Shown: positions 35,633 through 44,441 of the stretch, piece by piece
How positions within the stretch are numbered: the first letter of the stretch is position 1
Layout of the letters: every line of letters begins with the position of its first letter
DNA from: Variovorax sp. OV700
GTDB taxonomy: Bacteria > Pseudomonadota > Gammaproteobacteria > Burkholderiales > Burkholderiaceae_C
Length of the DNA stretch: 64,000 bases
Assembly (NCBI RefSeq): GCF_900099805.1
Contig: NZ_FNDR01000002.1
Span: 62,001-126,000, forward strand
Reading direction: 5' to 3'
Notes under the pieces: generated by a model
Told to the model about the DNA's origin: nothing
The model's input: the letters and a program-made list of their open reading frames with translations, nothing else
The model's database searches: none
Program-made: the position numbers and the translations under genes

Positions 35633-36466
35633 ATGATTGAAAAACGAGCGTTCCTTCGCATCCTCCTCGCACTGACGAGCGCATGCACCCTGACCCTCAC
35701 CGCTGCACAGGAGCCGGAAAGTTCGATGGCCCGCGTTCAACGGACCAAGGTCCTGCGGGTCGGCGCGATTGCCGGCGCGATTCCCTACTTCAACAAGGAT
35801 CTCGTTTCGGGCAGGTGGGAAGGCTTCGGCCCCGATTTTTCCGAAAGCCTGGCCAAGAAGTTCGGGGCAAAGGTCGAGTACGTGGAAACGACCTGGGGAA
35901 ACGCGGTGCTCGACCTGCAATCGAACAAGATCGACGCGATGTTCGGCATGGCGCCGACGCCGGCGCGCAAGGAGGTCGTGAACTTCTCCGACACCCTGTT
36001 CGACAACACCTACACCGCCGTGTGCAAGAAGGGGTTCCCGACCAAGACCTGGGAGCAGCTGAACGCGCCGGAAAACAAGATCGTGGTTGACGTGGGCTCG
36101 AGCCACGACCAACTGGCCACGCGCATTCTTCCGAAGGCGGAAGTGCAGCGCCTCGAAAACTCGGGCTCCGCAACGCTCGCGCTGCAAGCCGGCCGCGCCG
36201 ACTGCCAGATCCTGGTGATCCTGCTGGCGCAGCCGCTGCTGGCCAAGCGCGCCAACGTCGGCGTGATGCAGATCCCGACACCGGTCTACACCGCGCCCGT
36301 GAGCATCGGGCTGCGCAAGGAAACCGATCCAGCGATGCAGACGGCGGTCAACACCTGGCTGGGCGAAGTTCGCGCCAAGGGCGAAGTCCGCAGCGTGATC
36401 CTGAAGAACATGGAAAAACTCGCCGGCGTCCCTGCCAGCGCATTCCCGCCCGAAATCAAGTTCTGA
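35633..36466 (+). CDS. ABC transporter substrate-binding protein, polar amino acid type
   Basis: 277-residue periplasmic binding protein. The signal peptide is about residues 1-24 (ending LTLTAAQ), and the SBP_bac_3 fold has VGAIAGAIPYFNKD, GFGPDFSESLAKKFG and FGMAPTPARKEVVNFS. Start at ATG following TTGGAGATACC. First gene of a three-gene importer operon. Ligand not determinable; the neighbouring oxidase and racemase suggest an amino acid or related amine. Confidence 0.9.
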   Translation: MIEKRAFLRILLALTSACTLTLTAAQEPESSMARVQRTKVLRVGAIAGAIPYFNKDLVSGRWEGFGPDFSESLAKKFGAKVEYVETTWGNAVLDLQSNKIDAMFGMAPTPARKEVVNFSDTLFDNTYTAVCKKGFPTKTWEQLNAPENKIVVDVGSSHDQLATRILPKAEVQRLENSGSATLALQAGRADCQILVILLAQPLLAKRANVGVMQIPTPVYTAPVSIGLRKETDPAMQTAVNTWLGEVRAKGEVRSVILKNMEKLAGVPASAFPPEIKF

Positions 36467-36478
36467 GACAGGCCTCCC

Positions 36479-37273
36479 ATGGAATACGCCGAATCGCAGG
36501 AGTCGCCCAAGTCGCGATCTCGCCTGGGCATAGCCCTGATGGTGGTTCTCGCGCTCGCTGGCGCCGGGGCCCTGGTCAAGCACTTCGCGGGCGGAAGCGC
36601 CGCATCCGCCGGCTACGACTGGGACTTCGGCGTACTGTGGAAGTACCGGTCACTTCTCATCAGCGGGCTGCTCTACACGCTGCTCTTCACGGTCGTCTGC
36701 GTGGTACTCGGCCTGCTGGTGGGCCTGCTCACGGGGCTGGGGCGCCTCTCCTCCAACCCGTATGTCACCGCACCGCTTCGGGCCTATATCGAGGTGTTCC
36801 GGTGCACGCCGGTTCTGGTGCAACTCGTGTGGTTCTACTATGCGCTGCCCGTGCTCACCGGCCTTGAACTCTCGGCAACGGCCGCCGCCACCCTCTGCCT
36901 GACGCTCTATGGCGGCGCGTTTTATTCCGAAATCGTGCGCGGCGGAATCATCTCCATCGACTCGGGCCAGACCGAAGCAGGCAAGGCCCTGGGCATGACG
37001 CGCTTGCAACTGCTTCGCCGCATCGTGCTTCCGCAGGCGTTCAAGAAGATGGTGCCGCCGCTGATGAATCAATCCATCATGCAGCTGAAGAACACCTCGC
37101 TGCTCTCGGTGCTGGCCGTGCCGGACCTGCTGTACCAGGGCCAGGTCATCGCGCACGACACCTACCGCCCCCTCGAGCTCTACACGTTCATCGCGATCGC
37201 CTATTTCGCCGTGCTCCTGCCCGTCACGATTTGGGCCAAGCGCTTGGAATACGGCGTTGCGAAAGAAGCCTGA
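36479..37273 (+). CDS. ABC transporter permease, amino acid type
   Basis: 264-residue inner-membrane permease of the HisM/GlnP group. It has a cytoplasmic N-terminus, then about five TM helices and the EAA loop [24 protein letters not shown], which contacts the ATPase. It starts 12 bases after the binding-protein stop. Single permease gene, so it probably forms a homodimer. Confidence 0.92.
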   Translation: MEYAESQESPKSRSRLGIALMVVLALAGAGALVKHFAGGSAASAGYDWDFGVLWKYRSLLISGLLYTLLFTVVCVVLGLLVGLLTGLGRLSSNPYVTAPLRAYIEVFRCTPVLVQLVWFYYALPVLTGLELSATAAATLCLTLYGGAFYSEIVRGGIISIDSGQTEAGKALGMTRLQLLRRIVLPQAFKKMVPPLMNQSIMQLKNTSLLSVLAVPDLLYQGQVIAHDTYRPLELYTFIAIAYFAVLLPVTIWAKRLEYGVAKEA

Positions 37274-37274
37274 C

Positions 37275-38066
37275 ATGACACAAGCCGTGATCGAAATCAC
37301 CGGGCTCCGAAAATCCTTCGGCGCCCACGTCGTTCTCAAGGACATTTCGCTGAAGATCGAACGCGGCCAGGTGGTCGCCATGATCGGGCCTTCGGGCTCC
37401 GGCAAATCCACGTTGCTGCGCTGCATCAACCTGCTGACGATTCCGGACGGTGGGCGGATCGCCGTCGGCGACCAGACGATTCAGTTCAGCGGCAAGGAAA
37501 CGGCGCTGCCGAGCGAGCGCAAGCTGGCGAAGTTTCGCGCTTCCACGGGGATGGTGTTTCAGCACTTCAACCTGTTCCCTCACATGACCGCATTGCAAAA
37601 CGTCATGGAAGGCCCTGTCACCGTGCTCAAGACGCCGAAGGCGGAAGCCACGGCCGCAGCCCGGGCGCTGCTGCAAAAGGTGGGGCTGCTCGAGCGCGCC
37701 GACTACTACCCCGACAAGCTTTCGGGCGGACAGAAGCAGCGCGTGGCGATTGCTCGTGCGCTGGCGATGAAACCAAACGTCATGCTTTTCGACGAGGCCA
37801 CGTCGGCACTGGACCCCGAACTCGTCGGTGAGGTGCTGACCGTCATCAAGGGCCTGGCGAAGGAGGGCATGACCATGATCCTCGTCACCCATGAAATCGG
37901 CTTTGCGCGCGAGGTAGCGGACCAGGTGATCTTCATGCGCGACGGCGTCGTTGCGGAAGCCGGTCCGCCGAGCATCGTCATCGACAACCCGCAGCAGGAA
38001 TCGACGCGCGCCTTCCTGGGCCGCTTCAAGGCATCCGCAGGCGCGCCCGAGCCGGCCATCACGTAG
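37275..38066 (+). CDS. ABC transporter ATP-binding protein, amino acid type
   Basis: 263-residue ATPase of the GlnQ/HisP family. It has Walker [10 protein letters not shown], the Q-loop [11 protein letters not shown], signature LSGGQKQR, Walker [14 protein letters not shown] and H-loop THE. It starts 1 base after the permease stop and completes the importer operon. Confidence 0.93.
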   Translation: MTQAVIEITGLRKSFGAHVVLKDISLKIERGQVVAMIGPSGSGKSTLLRCINLLTIPDGGRIAVGDQTIQFSGKETALPSERKLAKFRASTGMVFQHFNLFPHMTALQNVMEGPVTVLKTPKAEATAAARALLQKVGLLERADYYPDKLSGGQKQRVAIARALAMKPNVMLFDEATSALDPELVGEVLTVIKGLAKEGMTMILVTHEIGFAREVADQVIFMRDGVVAEAGPPSIVIDNPQQESTRAFLGRFKASAGAPEPAIT

Positions 38067-38100
38067 TGGCCGGCGAGCATCCGACAGGAGGAGCCCACGC

Positions 38101-38244
38101 ATGGCAGTAGGGGTGGTGCCATTTACGCATTGCCATCCGCGATCGGCCCCCGAACAGGTCAACGTCAATCTGCATTGCGTCGACGCAGTGCAGGACGCGC
38201 GGGTCGAAGTCTCTCTTCACGATGGTCGCGGCTGGGCCGCATGA
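38101..38244 (+). CDS. Possible small protein or gene remnant (47 residues)
   Basis: A short frame with an excellent ribosome-binding site (AGGAG at 38086-38090, 7 bases before the ATG), placed 34 bases after the importer ATPase. It encodes MAVGVVPFTHCHPRSAP, an acidic Val-rich middle and ends GRGWAA. It has paired His/Cys (HCHP) and one further HC. No family recognised. It may be a small accessory protein or the 5' remnant of a decayed gene. Confidence 0.35.
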   Translation: MAVGVVPFTHCHPRSAPEQVNVNLHCVDAVQDARVEVSLHDGRGWAA

Positions 38245-38306
38245 TCCTTCGTGCGCGCACTGCCGTAGCATTCGGCTCAAATCAATCAATCTTGTGAGGC
38301 AGTGCG

Positions 38307-38780
38307 ATGGATGGAAGACTGGATGACCTCGACCGCCACCTGTTGAGCCTGCTGCAGGCAAACGCCAGGGAGCCCGCCGCCAACCTGGCGCGAAAGCTCA
38401 AGATCGCACGCACCACCGTCGTCGCGCGCATTGCCCGGCTCGAACGCGATGGCGTGGTTGCGGGATACGGCGTGCGCCTCGGACAGAAGCTGGAGCATGC
38501 CGCGGTGCGCGCGATCTGCGGCATCAGCGTCAATGCGAAGAGTGCTCCAGCCGTGATCCGGGCGCTCGAACGCGTGCCGGAAGTGGAGGAACTTTCGGCA
38601 GTGAGCGGCCAGTTCGACTACATGCTCTTCCTGCGTTGCGAAACGCCCGAAAAGCTGGACATCCTGCTGGACCAACTCGGCCAGCTCGACGGCATCAACC
38701 AGACGCAGACCTCCATCGTGCTGAGCCGAAAAATCGACCGCCGAAGCGCGATCTCCACAGTTCCCGAGCCCGCACCATGA
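38307..38780 (+). CDS. Lrp/AsnC-family transcriptional regulator
   Basis: 157-residue regulator. The N-terminal HTH is at about residues 5-60 (LDRHLLSLLQANAREPAANLARKL, IARTTVVARIARLERDG), followed by the RAM ligand-binding domain (residues about 75-150, with SGQFDYMLFLRCE). It is coupled by an ATGA overlap to the racemase-family gene. Likely local sensor of the amino acid handled by the cluster at 31-39 kb. Confidence 0.92.
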   Translation: MDGRLDDLDRHLLSLLQANAREPAANLARKLKIARTTVVARIARLERDGVVAGYGVRLGQKLEHAAVRAICGISVNAKSAPAVIRALERVPEVEELSAVSGQFDYMLFLRCETPEKLDILLDQLGQLDGINQTQTSIVLSRKIDRRSAISTVPEPAP

Positions 38781-39469
38781 CCGCTGCGGCGCCAGGCTTC
38801 CTGGGCGTGTTGATGCTCGACACGCGGTTTCCGCGGCCGCCAGGCGACGTCGGCAATCCGGACACCTATGCGAGGGCAGGCATTCCCGTGCGCTTCCTGA
38901 CCGTGGAAGGCGCTTCGCCCAGGCGCATCGTCGAGGAAGCCGATCCGCGCCTGATCCAGCCCTTCGTCGACGCCGCGGTGCGGCTGGTCGCGGAAGGCGC
39001 TTCGATGATCACCACCAGCTGCGGCTTCCTGGCGGCCTACCAGGCCGAGCTTTCGAAGGCGGTTCCGGTGCCGGTGCTGACCTCGAGCCTGCTGCAGGTG
39101 CGGCGCTATGCAAACCCAGGCATCGTTACTTTCGATGCCGCATCGCTGACCCCGCAGATTCTGCAAGCGGCCGGCGTGCCCGCGGGAACGCCCATCGCGG
39201 GCGTGCGCCCGGGCTGCGAATTTCATCGCCGCATTCTGAATAACGACACCGTGCTCGACCTTGCCGAGGCGCAGCGCAACGTCATCGACGCAGCCGTGCG
39301 TTTGATGGAAGCGTCGCCCACCATCGAGAACATCGTGCTGGAATGTACGAACATGCCGCCCTACCGCGAAAGCCTGGCCGCCGCCGTCGGCCGCAAAGTG
39401 CACGACATCGAAACCCTGATCCTGGAAGCGTGGTGCGCCGGGAACGCGGCGCAGCATCCGCGGCGTTGA
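38777..39469 (+). CDS. Aspartate/glutamate racemase-superfamily protein
   Basis: 230-residue protein of the Asp/Glu/hydantoin racemase superfamily. Both catalytic-type Cys residues are present, in TTSCGFLAA (about residue 78) and LECTNMPP (about residue 193). Substrate could be Asp, Glu, a hydantoin or maleate (isomerase). Translationally coupled to the Lrp regulator. In context it could supply the D-isomer for the DadA-like oxidase. Confidence 0.85.
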   Translation: MTAAAPGFLGVLMLDTRFPRPPGDVGNPDTYARAGIPVRFLTVEGASPRRIVEEADPRLIQPFVDAAVRLVAEGASMITTSCGFLAAYQAELSKAVPVPVLTSSLLQVRRYANPGIVTFDAASLTPQILQAAGVPAGTPIAGVRPGCEFHRRILNNDTVLDLAEAQRNVIDAAVRLMEASPTIENIVLECTNMPPYRESLAAAVGRKVHDIETLILEAWCAGNAAQHPRR

Positions 39470-39473
39470 CCGC

Positions 39474-40427
39474 TCAGCCGCCGCGGGCCGCCTGGCTGGC
39501 GTCCGCGCCATCGCCCACCAGCTGCCACAGCGCCTCCGCCACGGGCGCCATGTGCGCAGCCTGCCGGTACAGCCGGATATCCACCGGCACGCGCCAGCCG
39601 CCCGCGCCGGCATCCACCAGCGCGCCGCTGCGCAGGTCGTCCGCGACCAGGCTCATCGGCAACCACGCCAGGCCACGCCCTTCGAGCGCCATGGTGCGCA
39701 GCAGCACGGCATGGTGGGCCGTGAAGACCACCGGCAGCGAAGGCGCGAAGTCCTTGCCGAACTCGTTGTCCTGGATCGCCCGCATGATCCGGCCGAGGCC
39801 GGACGCCTCGCTGTACGCCAGCACCGAAGGCGCCTGATCCGCGCCGAGGGCATGCATCGGCGCGCCCTGCGCATCCGGCGCCGCCACGGGCACCAGCACG
39901 TCCTCGCTCAGGCGCAGCATGGGGTACTGCGCCTCGTCGAGCCGGCCCGGCGCGCCGGCATGGCCGTGGCACAGCACGAACTGCACGCGGCGCTGCAGCA
40001 TCAGGTCTTCGCAGGCCTGCGCGCTGTCCGAGATGGTCTGGATCGGCCCCAGGCTCAGCCGCGCCTCCACGCGGCCCAGCCAGCGCGGAAAGAAGGTCAG
40101 CGAGAGCACGTGCGTGGCGGCAAAGCTCAGGCTGGCCGCGGCCATGTCGTGCGCCGCGCGCGCCTTGATGCGGGCCGCTTCCAGCGCAGCCAGCACCTCC
40201 TGCAGCAGCGGCTGGAGGCGCTTGCCCGCCGCGGTGAGCGCCGCCGGGTGTGCGCTGCGGTCGAACAGGTCGACGCCCACCCACTCCTCGAGCGCGCGGA
40301 TGTGCCGGCTGAACGCGGGCTGGGCGATCGAACGCGCCTGCGCCGCGCGCGAGAAATTGCCGCTCTCGGCCAGGGCGATGAAATCTTCCAGCCATTCGAG
40401 ATCGAGGGGTCGGTTGCCGGGGCCCAT
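39474..40427 (-). CDS. LysR-family regulator of the tartrate operon
   Basis: 317-residue LysR regulator. The N-terminal winged HTH is at about residues 9-68 (LDLEWLEDFIALAESGNFSR, AQPAFSRHIRALEEWVGV), then a LysR substrate-binding domain. Divergent from a five-part catabolic cluster that ends in tarD, so it is the likely activator. Start ATG at 40427 gives MGPGNRPLDLEW; no strong ribosome-binding site is visible. Confidence 0.88.
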   Translation of the reverse strand: MGPGNRPLDLEWLEDFIALAESGNFSRAAQARSIAQPAFSRHIRALEEWVGVDLFDRSAHPAALTAAGKRLQPLLQEVLAALEAARIKARAAHDMAAASLSFAATHVLSLTFFPRWLGRVEARLSLGPIQTISDSAQACEDLMLQRRVQFVLCHGHAGAPGRLDEAQYPMLRLSEDVLVPVAAPDAQGAPMHALGADQAPSVLAYSEASGLGRIMRAIQDNEFGKDFAPSLPVVFTAHHAVLLRTMALEGRGLAWLPMSLVADDLRSGALVDAGAGGWRVPVDIRLYRQAAHMAPVAEALWQLVGDGADASQAARGG

Positions 40428-40474
40428 GCGCTGCGCGATCGGTTGAATAGTTGTATGCGATTCGAGTATTGGAC

Positions 40475-40484
40475 GGCATATGCC
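40475..40484. promoter_or_regulatory. Short palindrome in the LysR/aldolase divergent region
   Basis: GGCATATGCC is a perfect 10-base palindrome between the divergent LysR and dihydrodipicolinate-synthase-family genes. It follows an AT-rich stretch (40445-40470) that is the probable promoter. Role as part of the LysR site is a guess. Confidence 0.25.
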
Positions 40485-40538
40485 CCGGCGGCAAAGATGC
40501 GGGCATTCCTGCACCTTGAACCACAACGGAGACACAGC

Positions 40539-41477
40539 ATGCCTTCCATCGCGAATTATCGCGGGATCATTCCCGCCATTTCCTGCCCGTTCACCACCGA
40601 CCATCGCATCGACGAGCCGGCGCTGCGCAAGCTCGCCTCCTGGCTCGCGGGCCATGACGGCGTGGTGGCGATCATGACCAATGGCCACACCGGCGAGGTG
40701 TTCTCGCTCACCCCCGCCGAGCGGGCCGAGGTGACCCGCATCGTGGCCGACGAACTGCGCGGCCGCATGCCGGTGATCTCGTCGATCGTGTGCGAGGGCC
40801 TGGCCGAAGCCGCCGAGCACGCGCGGGCCGCAGCGGCCGCGGGCGCGGTCGCGCTCGACGTGATGCCGCCCCACCACTGGCTGCGCTTCGGCTTCACGCC
40901 GGGCCATGCGCTGCAGTATTTCGAGGCCATTCACCGCGCCGCGCCGGAGCTGGACCTGGTTTGCCACGTGTACCCGGCCTGGACCCGCGCTTCATATTCG
41001 TCGCAGCTGCTGGCCGAGCTGGCCCGCCTGCCCTACCTGCAGGCCTTCAAGGTCGGGCAGCGCGACATGAACAAGTACGCCCGCGACATCCAGGCGATCC
41101 GCGAGGCCGATGCGTCCAAGGCCATCCTCACCTGCCACGACGAGTACCTGCTGGCCTCGATGGTGCAGGGCGTGGACGGCGCGCTGGTCGGTTTTGCCAC
41201 CTTCATTCCGCAACTGATCATCGACCTGTGGAACGCGGTCAAGGCCGGCGACCTGAAGAAGGCCATGGCGGTGCAGGCCCTCATCACGCCGCTGAAGGAC
41301 GCCGTGTACGGCGGCGGCGAACCCACGGGCGAGGCGCATGCGCGCATGAAGGGCGGCATGTACCTGGCCGGCGTGCTCGCCAATGCCACGGTGCGCCCGC
41401 CGACCGAGGCGCCGAATGCGCGCGAGATGGACGCGCTGCGCGCCGCCGTGGCACAGGCCGGCCTGTCGAAGCGCTGA
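40539..41477 (+). CDS. Dihydrodipicolinate synthase/N-acetylneuraminate lyase-family aldolase
   Basis: 312-residue DapA-family (beta/alpha)8 class-I aldolase. The Schiff-base Lys is in LQAFKVGQRD. The region equivalent to the DapA Tyr motif reads CHVYPAWTRA, unlike canonical DapA (YNxP), which argues for a catabolic aldolase/dehydratase rather than lysine synthesis. Start from ATG after CGGAGACACAGC. First gene of the operon with a solute receptor, an SDR and D-tartrate dehydratase; it may cleave a hydroxy-oxo acid intermediate. Confidence 0.85.
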   Translation: MPSIANYRGIIPAISCPFTTDHRIDEPALRKLASWLAGHDGVVAIMTNGHTGEVFSLTPAERAEVTRIVADELRGRMPVISSIVCEGLAEAAEHARAAAAAGAVALDVMPPHHWLRFGFTPGHALQYFEAIHRAAPELDLVCHVYPAWTRASYSSQLLAELARLPYLQAFKVGQRDMNKYARDIQAIREADASKAILTCHDEYLLASMVQGVDGALVGFATFIPQLIIDLWNAVKAGDLKKAMAVQALITPLKDAVYGGGEPTGEAHARMKGGMYLAGVLANATVRPPTEAPNAREMDALRAAVAQAGLSKR

Positions 41478-41544
41478 GAGAACAACAAGCGCCCGCCCCG
41501 GCGCCGCCGGTGCCCCGCCCAAAAACCAGAAGGAGACAAGAGAC

Positions 41545-42516
41545 ATGCAACGCAACCACTTTTTGCGCGCCACGTTCGCGGCCCTCGCGCTTGCCGCGGC
41601 GTCTTCAGGCTTTGCACAGACGCAGCCCTGGCCCAGCCGGCCGGTGCGCGTGGTGATCCCGTTTCCGCCGGGCGGCACGCTCGACACCGTCGGCCGCCTG
41701 CTCGCGCAGAAGCTCGGCGAGCAGACGGGCCAGCCCTTCATCGTCGAGAACCGGCCCGGCGGCAACGGCGTGATCGGCGCCGACGTGGTGTCGAAGGCGC
41801 CGGCGGACGGCTACACGCTGCTGTTCAACGCCTCGACCTTCACGACAGCGCCCATGACCATGAAGTCGGTACCCTACGAGATCGTGAGGGACTTCACGCC
41901 CGTGGCGCTGGTCGCCAAGGCGCCGCTGTCGGTCGCCATCAACAAGAACCTGCCGATCACCGACGTCAAGTCGCTCATCGCGTATGCGAAGGCGAACCCC
42001 GGCAAGATGACCTTCGCGGTCGGGTCGATCGGCTCGGCGGGCCATCTGTCGACCGAGCTACTCAAGCGCGCGGGCGGGCTCGACTACCTGATCGTGCCGT
42101 ACAAGGGCACGGCGCCGGCCTTCCAGGACTTGATCGGCGGGCAGATCGACGGCTTCATCGACCCGATCCTCGGCTCGTTGCAGTACCACAAGAGCGGCAT
42201 GCTGCGCGTGGTCGCCGTCACCTCGGCCGCACGCGCCACGAGCCTGCCGAACGTGCCCACGGTGGGCGAGAGCATTCCGGGCTACGAGTTCTACAGCTGG
42301 TACGGCCTGTGGGGTCCGGCCAAGCTGCCACCCGCCATCACGCAGCGGCTCAATGCCGAAGTGAACAAGGCGCTGGCCACCGACATGCGCGAGACGCTGA
42401 ATGCGCAAGGGCTGCTGCTGACGCCGGGCAGCGTCGACGACTTCGCGAAGTTCCAGCAGGCCGACATGGAGCGTTCCAAGAAGATCATCGTCGAGGGCAA
42501 TATCCGTGTCGAATGA
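41545..42516 (+). CDS. Bug/TctC-family tripartite tricarboxylate transport receptor
   Basis: 323-residue periplasmic binding protein. A signal peptide (about 1-24, ending SSGFAQ) is followed by WPSRPVRVVIPFPPGGTLDTV, ENRPGGNGVIGAD and the ADGYTLLF segment typical of Bug proteins. Start after AAGGAGACAAGAGAC. No TctA/TctB membrane genes are present in the window. The likely ligand is a hydroxy-dicarboxylate such as tartrate, inferred from the operon. Confidence 0.92.
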   Translation: MQRNHFLRATFAALALAAASSGFAQTQPWPSRPVRVVIPFPPGGTLDTVGRLLAQKLGEQTGQPFIVENRPGGNGVIGADVVSKAPADGYTLLFNASTFTTAPMTMKSVPYEIVRDFTPVALVAKAPLSVAINKNLPITDVKSLIAYAKANPGKMTFAVGSIGSAGHLSTELLKRAGGLDYLIVPYKGTAPAFQDLIGGQIDGFIDPILGSLQYHKSGMLRVVAVTSAARATSLPNVPTVGESIPGYEFYSWYGLWGPAKLPPAITQRLNAEVNKALATDMRETLNAQGLLLTPGSVDDFAKFQQADMERSKKIIVEGNIRVE

Positions 42517-43207
42517 AACCGCCCCGCGCGCCGTGGTGACGGGCAGCAGCGGCGGCATCGGCCGCGCCATCGCATCGCACTTGCTGGAAAGCGGCTGGCG
42601 CGTGAGCGGGCTCGACCTTGCGGCGCCCACGCTCTCGCACGAGGGCTTCACGCACGTGGGAGTGGACCTGTCGGAGGCCGGCGCCATCGCGCGTGCCGCA
42701 GCCGAACTGCAAGACGCCGAGGCGCTGGTGCATGCGGCCGGCGTGTTGCGCGTGGGCCCGCTCGGCCAGCTCGACCATGCGGGCGGCGAACTGATGTGGC
42801 GTCTGCACGTGGACGCCGCCACGCGGCTGGCCGATGTCCTCGTGCCCGCGATGGCCGCGCGCGGCCGCGGCCGCGTGGTGTTCATCGGCAGCCGCGTGGC
42901 GCAGGGCCTGCCGGGCCGCGGTCAGTACGCCGCGACCAAGGCGGCGCTGATCGCGCTCGCACGCAGCTGGGCCGCCGAGGTGGCCGCGAGCGGCGTCACC
43001 GTCAACGTGGTCTCGCCCGGCGCAACGCAGACCGCGATGCTGCAGGACCCGGCGCGCGCCGGCAGCGCACCGCGCCTGCCGCCCATCGGCCGGCTGATCG
43101 AGCCCGCAGAGATCGCCGCGCTGGTCGGCTTCCTTCTTTCTGCGCCGGCCGCGGCCATCACGGGCCAGGACATCGCCATCTGCGGCGGATCGTCGCTGCA
43201 CCGCTGA
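42506..43207 (+). CDS. SDR-family oxidoreductase in the tartrate operon
   Basis: 233-residue short-chain dehydrogenase. The cofactor motif TGSSGGIG is at residues 12-19, the catalytic Ser is in VVFIGSRVAQG, and the Tyr-Lys pair in YAATKAAL. Starts at GTG inside the end of the receptor gene (11-base overlap), so it is translationally coupled. Substrate unknown; a hydroxy acid or sugar acid related to tartrate is inferred. Confidence 0.87.
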   Translation: MSNETAPRAVVTGSSGGIGRAIASHLLESGWRVSGLDLAAPTLSHEGFTHVGVDLSEAGAIARAAAELQDAEALVHAAGVLRVGPLGQLDHAGGELMWRLHVDAATRLADVLVPAMAARGRGRVVFIGSRVAQGLPGRGQYAATKAALIALARSWAAEVAASGVTVNVVSPGATQTAMLQDPARAGSAPRLPPIGRLIEPAEIAALVGFLLSAPAAAITGQDIAICGGSSLHR

Positions 43208-43245
43208 GTCTTTTCTTCTTCTCTTTTTTTCCTTACGCAACGACC

Positions 43246-44412
43246 ATGAAAATCGTCAACGTCCTCGAGTCCACGCGTCCCATCAAGTCGGACATTCGCA
43301 ACGCCTACATCGATTTCTCGAAGATGACCCTGAGCCTCGTGGCGGTGGTCACCGACGTGATCCGCGATGGCCGGCCGGTGGTGGGCTACGGCTTCAACTC
43401 CAACGGCCGCTACGGCCAGGGCGGCCTGATCCGGGAGCGCTTTCTTCCGCGCATTCTGGAGGCCGAGCCGGCGTCGCTGCTCGACGAGACCGGCGACAAC
43501 CTCGATCCGCACAAGATCTGGGCCCGCATGATGATCAACGAGAAGCCCGGCGGCCATGGCGAGCGCTCGGTGGCCGTGGGCACCATCGACATGGCCGTGT
43601 GGGACGCGGTCGCCAAGATCGCCGGCAAGCCGCTGTACCAGCTGCTGGCCGAACGCTACGGCAGCGGCACGCCCGATCCGCGCGTGTTCGTCTATGCCGC
43701 GGGCGGCTACTACTATCCCGGCAAGGGCGTCGAAGGCCTCCAGCGCGAGATGACCAGCTACCTCGAGCGCGGCTACTCGGTCGTGAAGATGAAGATCGGC
43801 GGCGCCACGCTTGCGGAAGACTGCGAACGCATCGAGTCCGTGCTCAAGATCCTCGGCCCCGGTCAGCAGCTGGCCGTGGACGCCAACGGCCGCTTCGACC
43901 TGCCCACTGCCATCGACTACGGCCGTGCGCTCTCGCAGTACCCGCTCTTCTGGTACGAGGAAGCCGGCGACCCGCTCGATTACGAACTGCAGGCCAAGCT
44001 CGGCGAGGTGTACGCCGGCCCCATGGCCACGGGCGAGAACCTGTTCTCGATGCAGGACGCGCGCAACCTCATCCGCCACGGCGGCATGCGGCCCGACCGT
44101 GACTGGCTGCAGTTCGACTGCGCACTGAGCTATGGCCTCGTCGAGTACCTGCGCACGCTCGACATGCTGAAGGACAACGGCTGGTCGCCCTCGCGCTGCA
44201 TCCCGCACGGCGGCCACCAGATGTCGCTTGCCATTGCCGCTGGGCTGGGCCTCGGCGGCAACGAGAGCTACCCCGACTTGTTCCAGCCCTATGGCGGCTT
44301 CCCCGACGGCGTGAAGGTGCAGAACGGCTACGTCACGCTGCCGCCGCTGCCGGGCATCGGCTTCGAGGGCAAGGCCGATCTGATTGCCGAGATGCGCGCG
44401 TTGGTGGGGTAG
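43246..44412 (+). CDS. tarD: D-tartrate dehydratase (enolase superfamily)
   Basis: 388-residue enolase-superfamily enzyme that dehydrates D-tartrate to oxaloacetate (EC 4.2.1.81). The sequence matches, from memory, the characterised Bradyrhizobium TarD almost throughout, including the N-terminal IRNAYIDFSKMT, GYGFNSNGRYGQGGL and NEKPGGHGERS. The KxK base motif is VVKMKIGG, metal ligands follow in AVDANGR and the EE/GE positions (YEEAGDP, ATGEN), and the His base is in IPHGGHQMS. Start at ATG 38 bases after the SDR gene. The leader between them is an unusual pyrimidine-rich run (43208-43235) without a clear ribosome-binding site. Confidence 0.93.
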   Translation: MKIVNVLESTRPIKSDIRNAYIDFSKMTLSLVAVVTDVIRDGRPVVGYGFNSNGRYGQGGLIRERFLPRILEAEPASLLDETGDNLDPHKIWARMMINEKPGGHGERSVAVGTIDMAVWDAVAKIAGKPLYQLLAERYGSGTPDPRVFVYAAGGYYYPGKGVEGLQREMTSYLERGYSVVKMKIGGATLAEDCERIESVLKILGPGQQLAVDANGRFDLPTAIDYGRALSQYPLFWYEEAGDPLDYELQAKLGEVYAGPMATGENLFSMQDARNLIRHGGMRPDRDWLQFDCALSYGLVEYLRTLDMLKDNGWSPSRCIPHGGHQMSLAIAAGLGLGGNESYPDLFQPYGGFPDGVKVQNGYVTLPPLPGIGFEGKADLIAEMRALVG

Positions 44413-44441
44413 CGTGCGGTGCCCGGTCGGGCACCGGTCCG

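Noticed and set aside
43208..43235. T-rich run between the SDR and tarD as a terminator
   Set aside because: No hairpin precedes it and the flanking genes appear to be one operon; treated as an odd leader.
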